Part shown: positions 17,155-25,579 of the stretch, piece by piece
How positions within the stretch are numbered: the stretch's first letter is position 1
How the letters are laid out: each line of letters begins with the position of its first letter
From: Oligoflexus sp.
GTDB taxonomy: Bacteria > Bdellovibrionota_B > Oligoflexia > Oligoflexales > Oligoflexaceae
Direction: 5' to 3'
Length of the DNA: 64,000 nucleotides
Assembly (NCBI GenBank): GCA_014377445.1
Contig: JACMPP010000114.1
Span: 62,001-126,000 of the forward strand
Notes under the pieces: generated by a model
Database searches by the model: none
Told to the model about the DNA's origin: nothing
The model's input: only the letters and a program-made list of their open reading frames with translations
Translations under genes and position numbers: made by a program

Positions 17155-17882
17155 AAATCGACCAACTCAGTTTGAATATCAATGACAAGACGCTCTTGCA
17201 TGAGATCTGTTTTGAAGTGCCTCCCGCATCTCTCTTTGCGATACTGGGCCCCAATGGGGCGGGGAAAACACTCCTGCTTCGCTGTCTCGCGGATCTTCTC
17301 AGCCCAAGCTCAGGAACCATCCTCGGTAGGCCCGAAAAGCTCGCCTGGGTGCCACTGAGCCAAGCCCTGCCTTTTGGTTTTGTGGTTCGCGATCTGGTAC
17401 TGATGGGGCGTTATTCGATCCACCAGGGCTTTGCTCAGGCCGAGGACCGCAGGATCACCGACGCAGCGATTCACAGAATCGGTATCGAGACCTTGGCGAA
17501 TCGAAGTTACAACTCGCTGAGTCGCGGCGAACAAACGAAAGTGGATATCGCGCGGGCTTTGGCTTCAGAGTCGAAGCTAATCTTGCTGGATGAACCTTTT
17601 TCTAACCTTGATATCGATGCCGCACTGCAGTTGACTCATCTCTTTCATGAGTTGAGAGATGATGGCAAAACGCTGATTTTCTCGCATCATGATCTCCATA
17701 CCCTAGCTCTTCTCGCTACCCACGGTCTGCTCCTTAAACAAGGGCGCATCTTGCAATGCGGCCCCTTGTCCGAGATCTTCCAGGCATCGGCCATTGAAGA
17801 GGCTTATAACGTCAAAGCGATCTTTCAGCAAAGCGGCGAACATCAATTCGTCCGCTTTGAGAGTCTAAGTTGCCGTTCTTAA
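17151..17882 (+). CDS. FecE/BtuD-type ABC ATPase
   Basis: A 243-residue ATPase that pairs with the FecCD-type permease. Walker A is GPNGAGKTLLL (about 35), the signature is NSLSRGEQTKVDIARALA (about 122), Walker B is LILLDEPFSNLD (about 145) and the H-loop is FSHHDLHT. The ATGA overlap with the permease shows coupled translation. Its 3' end overlaps the convergent proC gene by four bases. Substrate as for the permease: iron chelate, haem or cobalamin, not resolved. Confidence 0.9.
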   Translation: MKIDQLSLNINDKTLLHEICFEVPPASLFAILGPNGAGKTLLLRCLADLLSPSSGTILGRPEKLAWVPLSQALPFGFVVRDLVLMGRYSIHQGFAQAEDRRITDAAIHRIGIETLANRSYNSLSRGEQTKVDIARALASESKLILLDEPFSNLDIDAALQLTHLFHELRDDGKTLIFSHHDLHTLALLATHGLLLKQGRILQCGPLSEIFQASAIEEAYNVKAIFQQSGEHQFVRFESLSCRS

Positions 17883-18685
17883 GCCTTCCCAAGCTCGATC
17901 GAACGGTTGGTGGCCTTCTCCACCGCGCTGACAAACATCGATCTCAGGCCGCGTTCTTCAAGCTCGTGCAGAGCGGAGATCGTCGTGCCGGCCGGCGTCG
18001 TCACCTGATCTTTGAGAACAGCGGGATGAAGACCGGTTTCCTTAACCATCGCGGCGGCACCCAGAACTGTCTGCGTGGCGAGTTTGAGGGCGAGTTCACG
18101 CGGCATGCCCATCTTAAGTCCGCCGTCCGCCAGAGCTTCAATCACCATATAGATGTAAGCGGGGCCACTCCCGGAAAGGCCGGTAACCGTATCCATCAGG
18201 CTTTCCTTGGTCCAGAACGCTTCGCCGACACCTTTGAAAATATGCTCGGCGATCTCTTTTTGTTCCGGCGTACAAACGCTGTTGGCAACCATAGCCGTCG
18301 CCGCTTGCGCGATGACCGCCGCGATGTTCGGCATCGCACGAATCACCGGGCCTTTAAAATCCAGTTCGGCCGCCACTGATTCTGTTTTTTTGCCAGCCAG
18401 GATGGAGATGAGCAGACAGCTCGCCTCCAGCTTTCCTTGCAGACTCTCGGCGACGCCGTGCAGATCCTGGGGCTTAATGCAGAGTATCACGACATTGTTT
18501 TCGCGTTGCACGTCGGCTAGGGAATTCAACCCGATGACCCGGGAACTCGACACAAGACTCTTGACCCGCGCGGAATCCACGTCATAGATAGCAAGACCTT
18601 TGCTCGTCAGCCCGGGCGATTTCAGCAAGCCTCGCAAGAGGGCACTTCCCATATTGCCAAGCCCGATTATCGTAATTTTCTCCAT
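17879..18685 (-). CDS. proC: Pyrroline-5-carboxylate reductase
   Basis: A 268-residue enzyme for the last step of proline synthesis, reducing pyrroline-5-carboxylate with NAD(P)H. The N-terminal Rossmann motif is IIGLGNMGSALLRGLL; the central RAMPNIAAVIAQAATAM and the C-terminal VTGLSGSGPAYIYMVIEALADGGLKMGM, then VTTPAGTTISALHELEERGLRS, are the ProC signatures. AAGGGGCG precedes the ATG at 18685. Monocistronic, convergent with the FecE-type gene, divergent from the outer-membrane protein at 18783. Confidence 0.95.
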   Translation of the reverse strand: MEKITIIGLGNMGSALLRGLLKSPGLTSKGLAIYDVDSARVKSLVSSSRVIGLNSLADVQRENNVVILCIKPQDLHGVAESLQGKLEASCLLISILAGKKTESVAAELDFKGPVIRAMPNIAAVIAQAATAMVANSVCTPEQKEIAEHIFKGVGEAFWTKESLMDTVTGLSGSGPAYIYMVIEALADGGLKMGMPRELALKLATQTVLGAAAMVKETGLHPAVLKDQVTTPAGTTISALHELEERGLRSMFVSAVEKATNRSIELGKA

Positions 18686-18782
18686 GGTCGCCCCTTCTTT
18701 GATTTACCTAGACTCAGTTTCTGCTTATCCTGGATGTTATACTTCGACTTCGCAACTTATGCATTTCCTCTAAGGAGAAAAC

Positions 18783-19622
18783 ATGTCCGTGCTGAAAAGC
18801 CTGGCAATCGCTCTACTGTTTATGCTTGCAGTAAGTGAGGTTCTTGCTCCTGATCTATACGCCCAGACTAGCATCGCTGCCAGTGGGACGGCAAAGCCGA
18901 AAGCAGGCAAAGCCCAAAAGAAGGCACCGGCCCGTAGAAATACTCCAACAGCCCCTGGCACAGGCGCATCGTCGGATTTCAACGTGCCCGTTCCGGACGA
19001 AGACAGCTGGTACAACGAAGATGCTGTGCAGCAGCTCCAAGGCAATGCGCAGCCTCGTCGGCACTCCTTTGGACTCATAGGGGCCGTGAACTACTTTGGT
19101 TCGGGAGGCGGCCTTGAATATCTCTACACCTACACACCCAAGCTAAGCTTCGGAGGCAGTCTTCTGCACACCCAGTCGGCACTGGAAGACAGTTCAATCG
19201 ATGGAGCAACGGAATTCATTGACGCGACCAGCAATAGCCTCAGGACCTACGCCCGCTATACACTCTTTCCTTTTCTATACGGAGGTGCCGGCCTCAATAT
19301 CGATCGCATTCAGGGTGACTATGGGTGGAAGGGTTCAGCTATCAATGCCGGGGCCATTCAAACCAAGTTTTCCACCACGATTTATGCCCTCGATCTGTTC
19401 ATAGGCAGCGAATGGCGAGGTCCCTGGGGCACCTACATCGGTGCGGATTGGATAGGATCGGCTATCCCCCTGGGCGGTACAATCTACTATGATGCCGATG
19501 CCGATGTGGAGCTCACTTCGAAATTTGTGAAGGACAAGACTCCGAACCAAAGGCTGGATGAGGAAACCACAGCCCAGCTTCGCATCTATTACCTCAATCT
19601 TCGTTTTGGCAAGTTTTTCTAA
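18783..19622 (+). CDS. Predicted outer-membrane protein with a basic linker
   Basis: A 279-residue exported protein. Residues 1-27 are a signal peptide ending LYAQ. A Lys/Ala/Pro-rich linker follows (about 35-60, KAGKAQKKAPARR). From residue 95 on, amphipathic strands appear (FGLIGAVNYFGSGGGLEYLYTY, YARYTLFPFLYGGAGLNIDRI), and the protein ends in YYLNLRFGKFF, a barrel-type C-terminus. CTAAGGAG lies before the ATG. Its terminator is now split by the IS. Function unknown. Confidence 0.75.
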   Translation: MSVLKSLAIALLFMLAVSEVLAPDLYAQTSIAASGTAKPKAGKAQKKAPARRNTPTAPGTGASSDFNVPVPDEDSWYNEDAVQQLQGNAQPRRHSFGLIGAVNYFGSGGGLEYLYTYTPKLSFGGSLLHTQSALEDSSIDGATEFIDATSNSLRTYARYTLFPFLYGGAGLNIDRIQGDYGWKGSAINAGAIQTKFSTTIYALDLFIGSEWRGPWGTYIGADWIGSAIPLGGTIYYDADADVELTSKFVKDKTPNQRLDEETTAQLRIYYLNLRFGKFF

Positions 19623-19633
19623 AATTTTGCCAT

Positions 19634-19653
19634 AAAAAAACCCTCGTTTGATC
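19634..19653. terminator. Left half of a bidirectional terminator split by the IS
   Basis: Seven A and CCCTC (19634-19645) followed by GTTTGATC. With the right half at 21096-21115 it would form a 12-bp stem (A7-CCCTC with GGGGG-T7, one T-G pair) around the loop GTTTGATC. That terminator served the convergent genes at 18783-19622 and 21128-23473. The element now separates the halves by about 1.4 kb. Confidence 0.8.
19646..19653. repeat. Target-site duplication, left copy
   Basis: GTTTGATC, identical to 21096-21103, directly flanks the left inverted repeat of the IS. Eight bases suits IS4-type elements. It equals the whole loop of the interrupted terminator. Confidence 0.9.
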
Positions 19654-19687
19654 GCAATGGCATTCGCTTAACAGCGAATGCCATTGC
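19654..19687. repeat. Palindromic left end of the IS
   Basis: The terminal 15 bases (19654-19668) are followed after TAAC by their exact inverted copy (19673-19687), a perfect 15-bp stem. The last base of the inner copy is the last base of the transposase stop codon. It may help end the transposase transcript, though no T tract follows. Confidence 0.85.
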
Positions 19688-20946
19688 TAGCAAGGGACCC
19701 ACTTTCCGATCGGCTTATTCGATTTCCTTGGATATGACCTTCCTGGCCTAAACTTGCTTTTAGATATTTCTATAATTTTGTTCAAGAGGAATCCCCAGCC
19801 AACACCTAGGGACAAGATGCCTTGAAAAATTGGAACAACGACTTTTCTAAGGCTTTTTACTATTGATGCTACGGAATAATTCATTCTACTTTTCTTTTTT
19901 ATTTTCGATCCTTTTGCGATCACAACAGTTGCTTGAGCAATTGTTGCCATGAAAATAGCTGCAAATATCTCCTGTAATACACCAGAGAGGCTATGCGCCT
20001 TAAATTTCTGAATATTCATCTGTTCTTTCAGGAGCTTGAAGTGTTCTTCTATATCCCACCTGCAGCCGTAAAGATTTGCGATATCCGACGCGGAAATCTG
20101 AGGATCCAATAGGGTGGTTAACAAAACAAAACGCTTTTTCTTGCGGGTATATGAAATTAGACGAACTGTAACTGGAGTAACAGCAAAGCCTTTCCGAATT
20201 GCCTTTCGTTGAGTTGGCAAGCTGGATGTAAGATTAACAATCAGCTGCTTGGAGTTGCTTTTAATGAAATCGCTTATTTCCTTTGGGCATCCAGCTTGTG
20301 AGATCCGGAGTATCAGGTCCACTTTCTCCTGTTTTGCAGCGTGTAATAGCTCGAAACTGAAATAGCCCCGATCAGCGATCAAGACACTATCGTTTGGCAA
20401 AGAAGGAAGCAAGGCCTGAGCGCTGGCTCTTTCATCACCATGCTGTGAAAGTATGACATCATAAGCAATTCCTAGCTGCAGATTAAATAGGCTCGAGATC
20501 ATTCCAAGAGGATAATACGAACCACTACCCATATCGTCAAATCCATCATCTTCAAGCTTTTTGGGCAACACAACCTTCATGCCATCGATAGCGAAGATAT
20601 GCTTTCCAAACCAAAGATCAGAACTGACTTCTTTTGCTAGGTAACGATAAATCCACTGAGATAAATCAACAAAAAAATATGGTGATAATTTTTTACGAGC
20701 GACTGAGAAGGATGAGGCGCAAAATCCTGGAAAGATGTGCCCATCACCGTCTTTGCTATCTGCAGTGATAAAACTCGAGAGAAGTTTATACCCCGATGAA
20801 GCTCGATCAGCGATCAGAGTCAAAATTGAAATCGCCAAAAGTCGAGTATTAAACAATCGCTTTCGCACTAAGTTTATTTGGTCGCATTCGTAACATTGCT
20901 CATTTAAATATTGCTGAAAACTAGCTATAAAATGATCTAAGTTCAT
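19687..20946 (-). CDS. IS4 family transposase
   Basis: A 419-residue DDE transposase. The catalytic regions are visible: FAIDGMKVVLP (first Asp), VLIADRGYFSFELL (second Asp) and YGCRWDIEEHFKLLK, which matches the IS4 signature Y-(2)-R-(3)-E-(6)-K exactly. A Lys-rich segment (KGSKIKKKSR) lies near the C-terminus. GAGGCGG precedes the ATG at 20946; this site and the start codon are paired in a potential hairpin with 20996-21004. No frameshift or internal stop, so the enzyme looks functional. Confidence 0.95.
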   Translation of the reverse strand: MNLDHFIASFQQYLNEQCYECDQINLVRKRLFNTRLLAISILTLIADRASSGYKLLSSFITADSKDGDGHIFPGFCASSFSVARKKLSPYFFVDLSQWIYRYLAKEVSSDLWFGKHIFAIDGMKVVLPKKLEDDGFDDMGSGSYYPLGMISSLFNLQLGIAYDVILSQHGDERASAQALLPSLPNDSVLIADRGYFSFELLHAAKQEKVDLILRISQAGCPKEISDFIKSNSKQLIVNLTSSLPTQRKAIRKGFAVTPVTVRLISYTRKKKRFVLLTTLLDPQISASDIANLYGCRWDIEEHFKLLKEQMNIQKFKAHSLSGVLQEIFAAIFMATIAQATVVIAKGSKIKKKSRMNYSVASIVKSLRKVVVPIFQGILSLGVGWGFLLNKIIEISKSKFRPGRSYPRKSNKPIGKWVPC

Positions 20947-21010
20947 CGCCGCCTCGAAGTTAACTGTTTGTAATTGTTAATTAACTTCATACAGGGGCGG
21001 CGATTTTTTT
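20945..21010. promoter_or_regulatory. Hairpin over the transposase start; terminator on the plus strand
   Basis: ATCGCCGCC (20945-20953) is complementary to GGCGGCGAT (20996-21004), and GAAGTTAA (20956-20963) largely to TTAACTTC (20981-20988). On the minus strand the inner arm holds the ribosome site and start of the transposase gene. On the plus strand the stem is followed by seven T. So read-in transcripts would be folded shut or terminated, as known for IS10 and IS50. Confidence 0.7.
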
Positions 21011-21037
21011 CATATCCTCAGTATTACCAATAGAAAA

Positions 21038-21063
21038 GTGGCTGAGAACTTCTTCTCAACCAC
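21038..21063. repeat. Inverted repeat near the right end of the IS
   Basis: GTGGCTGAGAA and TTCTCAACCAC pair over ten positions with one mismatch around a four-base loop, 15 bases inside the right terminal repeat. It may be a transposase-binding site or a further block to read-in transcription. Confidence 0.5.
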
Positions 21064-21095
21064 ATTAACTTAGTGTCTTAAGCGAATGCCATTGC

Positions 21096-21115
21096 GTTTG
21101 ATCGGGGGTTTTTTT
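21096..21115. terminator. Right half of the split terminator, with target duplication
   Basis: GTTTGATC (21096-21103, the right target duplication) is followed by GGGGG and seven T (21104-21115). It completes the terminator whose left half is at 19634-19653. The two T/A tracts made it bidirectional before the insertion. Confidence 0.8.
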
Positions 21116-21127
21116 GTTTCGGCTGTT

Positions 21128-23473
21128 TTATTTGTGTTTGAAGGTGTAGACCCCATCCCAGGTGATTCCCGGAGACTCATCCACATAGTGGCCAACTCGA
21201 TCGAGATAAATCGACGTCGCCTTGTCATCTGGTTTCATGAAGAGGCACTTGCCGAATTGATCCTGAGCGACGGTCCAATCCTGAGCTGTATAAGCGCGTC
21301 GTCCGGCTTCGAAATAGGCGATAAATTCTCTGATCATATTGGGATCGGGAAAGAAATCGGGACGCATCAAATGAAAGACTTTGACCGGCTCGTTCTTACC
21401 TTTTACACGGATGTCATCGAGATCGCGGGTAAAGTATTTATCCTTAGGGAGCAGCTTGTGGGTGAACTCACTGATCATCAATTTGATACCATATTCCTTG
21501 GTCAAACCTTCCAGGCGAGCACCCAAGTTCACCGAGTCGCCCATGACGGTGTAGGTAAATCGTTCTCCTGAACCCATGTTACCAACCGACATCGGGCCCG
21601 AATTGAGACCGATACCAATATCGATGTCGGGCAAGCCCTTCCTTTTGAATTCGATTCTAAGTTTATCAAGAGCATAGAGCATTTCAATCGCCGCGCCTGC
21701 GGCAACATCAGCATGGTTCTCCATCTCGAGCGGGGCGCCCCAGAAAGCCATGATCGCATCACCGATGTACTTGTCGAGAACGCCTTTGGAGCGCAATACG
21801 ATACCGGTCATCGGGGTGAAATATTCGTTCATAAGTTCGGACAGTTTTTCGGGCGTCAATGTTTCGGAAATGCTAGTGAAACCACGCACGTCCGAGAAGA
21901 ATACGGTCAATTCTTTACGTTGCCCGCCGAGTCGCAACTGATCGGGATTATCAAGAACCTGATCGATAACTTCCGGTGAAAGATAATGTTGGAAAGCGCC
22001 TTTGACCTTCTTTTTCTCCTGCTCTTCCGTCATATACTTGAAGAGTGTGACGAGGGTGAACATCAGCGAGACTTCCATGCAGGGAATCGCTGTGAAGGTC
22101 CAGATGCCTTTACCGAACCAAAAGGTTTTGTCGATGTAGTAAAGACCCACAAAAAAGGTGATTAGGAAGATACCAGAGACGACCGCGGGGCTATAGATCA
22201 ACATGATGGTGAAGAGTATGCCTGCACCGATGACGATCATGCGTTCGGTGTTGAAAATGGACGTAGGCCTTTTGTAGAAATCACCTTTGACGATGTTGTC
22301 CATACCGGAGGCATGGTTTTCGACTCCGTCGATCGCCGGATCGAATGGACTCGGACGTGTATCGTTGATACCCGTCGCTGTTGCTCCCATCAGGAGAGTT
22401 ATGCCTTTGAGGGCCTTGCGTTCGGCGGGTGAGAACGTATCGTTGTAGGCGTCCACAAAGCTATAGTGATGGAAAGTCTGGCTTGGCCCTCGGGGGTTGA
22501 CGAGAATGCGTCCCTGACCGTTGGAATCGATGGGAATCTCGATGGAATCACTTTCGTCGTCGCGGTTCACGAGGGCCATGCTTTCGATGCCGGTGTTATT
22601 GAAAAAGATGAAGGGCTCACGGTTGAGAGATTCCGCCACCGTTTTTAGCGCCAGGGAAGGCATGAGGTGACCATCGACGTTGGCGACAAGCGTCAGCCAG
22701 CGGTTGATAGCGTCTTCATCCGCATCGTTGTTAAAGAATGCAAAATGAGGCGTTCCCTGACTTAAAAACGTTGTGTTCAGCGTGATGCCTTCCACGCGCC
22801 TCAGGTTGTAGTCACCAAGCTTTTTGCCCTTAGGCATGTCGATACCCTGGATTTCCGAGCTCAGGATCGATTCAATGTGTTCAAAGCGGGGGCGATCGCC
22901 CATGTTGCGCTTGGCTTCTTCCTTACTCCCGAAATAGAAGTATCCCATGACGATGTTTTCAAAGCCTTGCATGCCGTTCAGAAATGTTTGGTCCGCAGGG
23001 CTGATCTCCCGGAGACTTTGAATACCGTCCATCGATTTCTTCAAAACATCTTTGTTGAGTCCGGATTTCTCTAATTCCGAAAGTTCCTTGGTAACATCTG
23101 CAATACTCGCCTTTTCCGCTTCGGCGTAGATCGCATCGTAGCCGATCCATTTCACCCCGGCCTTCTTCAAATTGTCATAAGCCTTGGCATAATAGCGTCT
23201 GGATATCGGCCATTCGCCGAAGTTTTTGATGGTTTTTTCGTCGAGTGCCAAAATTCCGATTTTCCCCGTCGGCTTTTGTTTGCCACGCAGCCTCAGCTTA
23301 TAATCGAAGATCTTACTTTCTATGGTATACAGCGCATCTTCTTTGCCCGTGGTAAAATTGAAGTAATGCTTCATCAACCAGGTATAACTCAGCCCCATGA
23401 CTATGGTGCAGATGATCAAGATAGGCAGTTTCTTGAGAAATTTGCCTTTCCACTTGATCCATAACTTTTTCAT
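21128..23473 (-). CDS. CHASE2-domain class III adenylate/guanylate cyclase
   Basis: A 781-residue inner-membrane sensor enzyme. One N-terminal membrane helix (about 15-35), a periplasmic CHASE2 sensor (about 45-400, with KIGILALDEKTIKNFGEWPISRRYYAKAYDNLKKAGVKWIGYDAIYAE), then three membrane helices (about 405-490). The cyclase domain (about 530-720) has both metal aspartates (FFSDVRGFTS; KYIGDAIMAFWG) and the transition-state pair in VNLGARLE. A C-terminal TPR-like segment follows. The Lys of KYIGD favours ATP as substrate. The signal sensed is unknown. The IS cut its terminator, so read-through into the IS is possible. Confidence 0.92.
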   Translation of the reverse strand: MKKLWIKWKGKFLKKLPILIICTIVMGLSYTWLMKHYFNFTTGKEDALYTIESKIFDYKLRLRGKQKPTGKIGILALDEKTIKNFGEWPISRRYYAKAYDNLKKAGVKWIGYDAIYAEAEKASIADVTKELSELEKSGLNKDVLKKSMDGIQSLREISPADQTFLNGMQGFENIVMGYFYFGSKEEAKRNMGDRPRFEHIESILSSEIQGIDMPKGKKLGDYNLRRVEGITLNTTFLSQGTPHFAFFNNDADEDAINRWLTLVANVDGHLMPSLALKTVAESLNREPFIFFNNTGIESMALVNRDDESDSIEIPIDSNGQGRILVNPRGPSQTFHHYSFVDAYNDTFSPAERKALKGITLLMGATATGINDTRPSPFDPAIDGVENHASGMDNIVKGDFYKRPTSIFNTERMIVIGAGILFTIMLIYSPAVVSGIFLITFFVGLYYIDKTFWFGKGIWTFTAIPCMEVSLMFTLVTLFKYMTEEQEKKKVKGAFQHYLSPEVIDQVLDNPDQLRLGGQRKELTVFFSDVRGFTSISETLTPEKLSELMNEYFTPMTGIVLRSKGVLDKYIGDAIMAFWGAPLEMENHADVAAGAAIEMLYALDKLRIEFKRKGLPDIDIGIGLNSGPMSVGNMGSGERFTYTVMGDSVNLGARLEGLTKEYGIKLMISEFTHKLLPKDKYFTRDLDDIRVKGKNEPVKVFHLMRPDFFPDPNMIREFIAYFEAGRRAYTAQDWTVAQDQFGKCLFMKPDDKATSIYLDRVGHYVDESPGITWDGVYTFKHK

Positions 23474-23569
23474 AAAAAAGTCCCTCGAAGAGCATTAAGA
23501 AAACACCTGTGGTTTCACCGAGATCATTCGGAAGATTTAGTAAAAAGATTAGGCGAAAAGGGTAAGGCA

Positions 23570-24166
23570 ATGGATATTCGCAGAGAACCTGTTTTTGAAA
23601 ACGAACCCAAGAAAATGGCTCCGACTTTGGCGGAATTTGCCAGAAAGAGCCAAATCACGGAAGACAAGGTTTGGGAGCTGATTGAAGAGGGCCAGGTTTC
23701 TGCCCGCTTCGTTAACGAATCGATCCTGATCATGCCCGACGTGCAGGCTTTCGAGACGCCTAAGGCGAGCGAAGTCGCAGATAAAGAACCCATATTTGCC
23801 GCGGAAGTTGAAACATTACCGGAACTTAATGTTCATCCCAGGGCACCGGGGAAGGTTTTGCCAAAAATCCCATCTTTCCTCGAAAAATCATTCAAGGTTC
23901 CGGCCGAACCCCAGCCCGAACTTGATATCGAACATATTGATTTTTCACAAGATTCTCTTGGCCTACTGACTTTCGCCCAAGATGCGTTAAGTCGCAACGC
24001 CGAACTGTCGAAGGAACTCTTAGCGACCAAGAACGAACTTATTCGCCTCAAAGATGAGCGAATCGCATTTCTCAGTGATTTGCTTAATCAAAGAGACAAA
24101 GAGATCCGAAGCCTCAATCGCAATATTGAGGAATTGGCAACTCTCAACAACTTCGAAGCGCGTTGA
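23570..24166 (+). CDS. Helical protein with N-terminal helix-turn-helix-like part and coiled coil
   Basis: A 198-residue soluble protein. Residues 15-60 (TLAEFARKSQITEDKVWELIEEGQVSARFVNESILIM) resemble a MerR/excisionase-like winged helix. A Pro/Glu-rich linker follows (70-125), then a coiled coil (about 135-195, ending LNQRDKEIRSLNRNIEELATLNN). AAGG precedes the ATG at 23570. It might be a DNA-binding or scaffold protein; I do not know the family. It is the first of four co-directed genes and diverges from the cyclase. Confidence 0.7.
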   Translation: MDIRREPVFENEPKKMAPTLAEFARKSQITEDKVWELIEEGQVSARFVNESILIMPDVQAFETPKASEVADKEPIFAAEVETLPELNVHPRAPGKVLPKIPSFLEKSFKVPAEPQPELDIEHIDFSQDSLGLLTFAQDALSRNAELSKELLATKNELIRLKDERIAFLSDLLNQRDKEIRSLNRNIEELATLNNFEAR

Positions 24167-24222
24167 AGCTGACCCACGACCTTGAGTCTGAGCCGCGGAC
24201 TTTGAAGAGAGAAAGGCGATCC

Positions 24223-25452
24223 ATGTTGAGACCTCATTTTTGGGCCTTTGGAATGTTCTGCTTTGGAATGCTTGTCATCTCCACGCTCGCGCGTGCGCAG
24301 GAGATTCCAGAATCCTTCACGCCGGTCAGACCCCAGGGCATCGGCGGAGCTTTTACAGCAATCGCCAACGATGAAAACGCTGTGTGGACCAACCCAGCGG
24401 GTCTTGCCCGTGGCACCAAACCCCGAGGTCGCAGCGCCATCAACCTGATCAAAGCCCCGAATATCATCATCGGCGCGAACACCGCGAGTCGCAATTTTAT
24501 ACAGGGCGTCAGCAGCAACAGCGGATCGCAGGATGTCGGAATGGTTGCCGATCAAGCAGACACTCTCAAGGACAAGCCTTTTTGGGCGACGACCGCCGTT
24601 TTTCCTCTCATCATGTTTGAGGCAGGCGGGTTACCGTCGGTCGCGGGCGTCTATTCGAGTACCACGCTGCAGTCCGTAGTCGATGACGACAATGCGGAGC
24701 TGGCAAAAACCACCGCGATTTCGGATCTCGGCGCGGTCTATGGAATGTCGTTCACGGACAAAAGCCACAGCATCAGTGCGGGCGTCGTCGCCCGTTACGT
24801 GGCGCGTTACGCCTATGAAGACAAGATCCCTCTTTCCGATTTAAAAAAGGGCAAAGAACTTCAGTCCCGAATCAAAAAAGGATCCAACCGCTCATCGGCA
24901 CTGGGAGTCGATCTTGGATTTTTGTGGACCGTTGCCGACTTTTGGTTTCCAACCATCGGCGTGTCTATGCTCAACGCACCGACCGGCTGTAAAGAGGATT
25001 ATTTGAACCCCTTCAGCAAGAAACGCGAAAAGGTTTGCGGGACAGTGTTCAGTGGGAACTTTGAAAACCCCGAGGCGATTTCCACAGTCGATCCTACTGA
25101 TATTCGTCTGGGACTATCGATGACACCGCGCTTCAGCAGCAAACTTGCCGCCCGTGTCGCTCTTGATCTCCATCATCTTCCTATTACCGTCGGTGACGCT
25201 CACTATGGCTTGGAAGGCATTGAACCCATCAAGCAACTCCACGCCGGCATCGAGCTCTTTGTGGGCAATCCTCTGGAACGCTCGCCTTTTACAGTCGGAA
25301 TGGGCCTCAGCCAAGGTTATTTCACCTTCGGAACGACAGTTGAAGTCGGTGTCATCTCACTCCAATTCTCCACTTATGGCAGGGATATCTCGAGCAGCTC
25401 CACCCCAAAAGAGGACCGTCGCATGTTGCTCGGGCTTTCGATGGATTTCTAA
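24223..25452 (+). CDS. PorV/FadL-like outer-membrane protein
   Basis: A 409-residue exported protein with a signal peptide ending ARAQ (about residue 24). IGGAFTAIANDENAVWTNPAGLAR (about 37-60) is the typical opening of PorV/PorQ-type and FadL-like barrels. The remainder has regularly spaced amphipathic strands and ends VISLQFSTYGRD...LLGLSMDF with a terminal Phe. The frame opens at 24163 (TTG), but the ATG at 24223 has AAAGG upstream and gives a clean signal peptide. The ligand or partner is unknown. Confidence 0.78.
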   Translation: MLRPHFWAFGMFCFGMLVISTLARAQEIPESFTPVRPQGIGGAFTAIANDENAVWTNPAGLARGTKPRGRSAINLIKAPNIIIGANTASRNFIQGVSSNSGSQDVGMVADQADTLKDKPFWATTAVFPLIMFEAGGLPSVAGVYSSTTLQSVVDDDNAELAKTTAISDLGAVYGMSFTDKSHSISAGVVARYVARYAYEDKIPLSDLKKGKELQSRIKKGSNRSSALGVDLGFLWTVADFWFPTIGVSMLNAPTGCKEDYLNPFSKKREKVCGTVFSGNFENPEAISTVDPTDIRLGLSMTPRFSSKLAARVALDLHHLPITVGDAHYGLEGIEPIKQLHAGIELFVGNPLERSPFTVGMGLSQGYFTFGTTVEVGVISLQFSTYGRDISSSSTPKEDRRMLLGLSMDF

Positions 25453-25579
25453 GGGCCCGGGATCTAGAAAATCCTGGCGTACTCCATCGTTCTCCTGGGA
25501 ACTTTCCTAAAAATCCGCTAGCATCTGATGCATATTTCTCCAGCCTGCCCCACGGTGGGCTCTGCAAAGGATCATTGCG

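Larger units (their letters stand above)
19654..21095 (-). mobile_element. Complete IS4-type insertion sequence, 1442 bp
   Basis: Ends are perfect 18-base inverted repeats (GCAATGGCATTCGCTTAA at 19654-19671 and its complement at 21078-21095), flanked by the 8-base duplication GTTTGATC. One transposase gene fills it. The element is visibly more AT-rich than its neighbours, so it is a recent arrival. The left end carries an inner inverted copy of the terminal 15 bases; the right end carries two further hairpins upstream of the transposase. No cargo. Both ends and the frame are intact, so it may be active. Confidence 0.95.
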
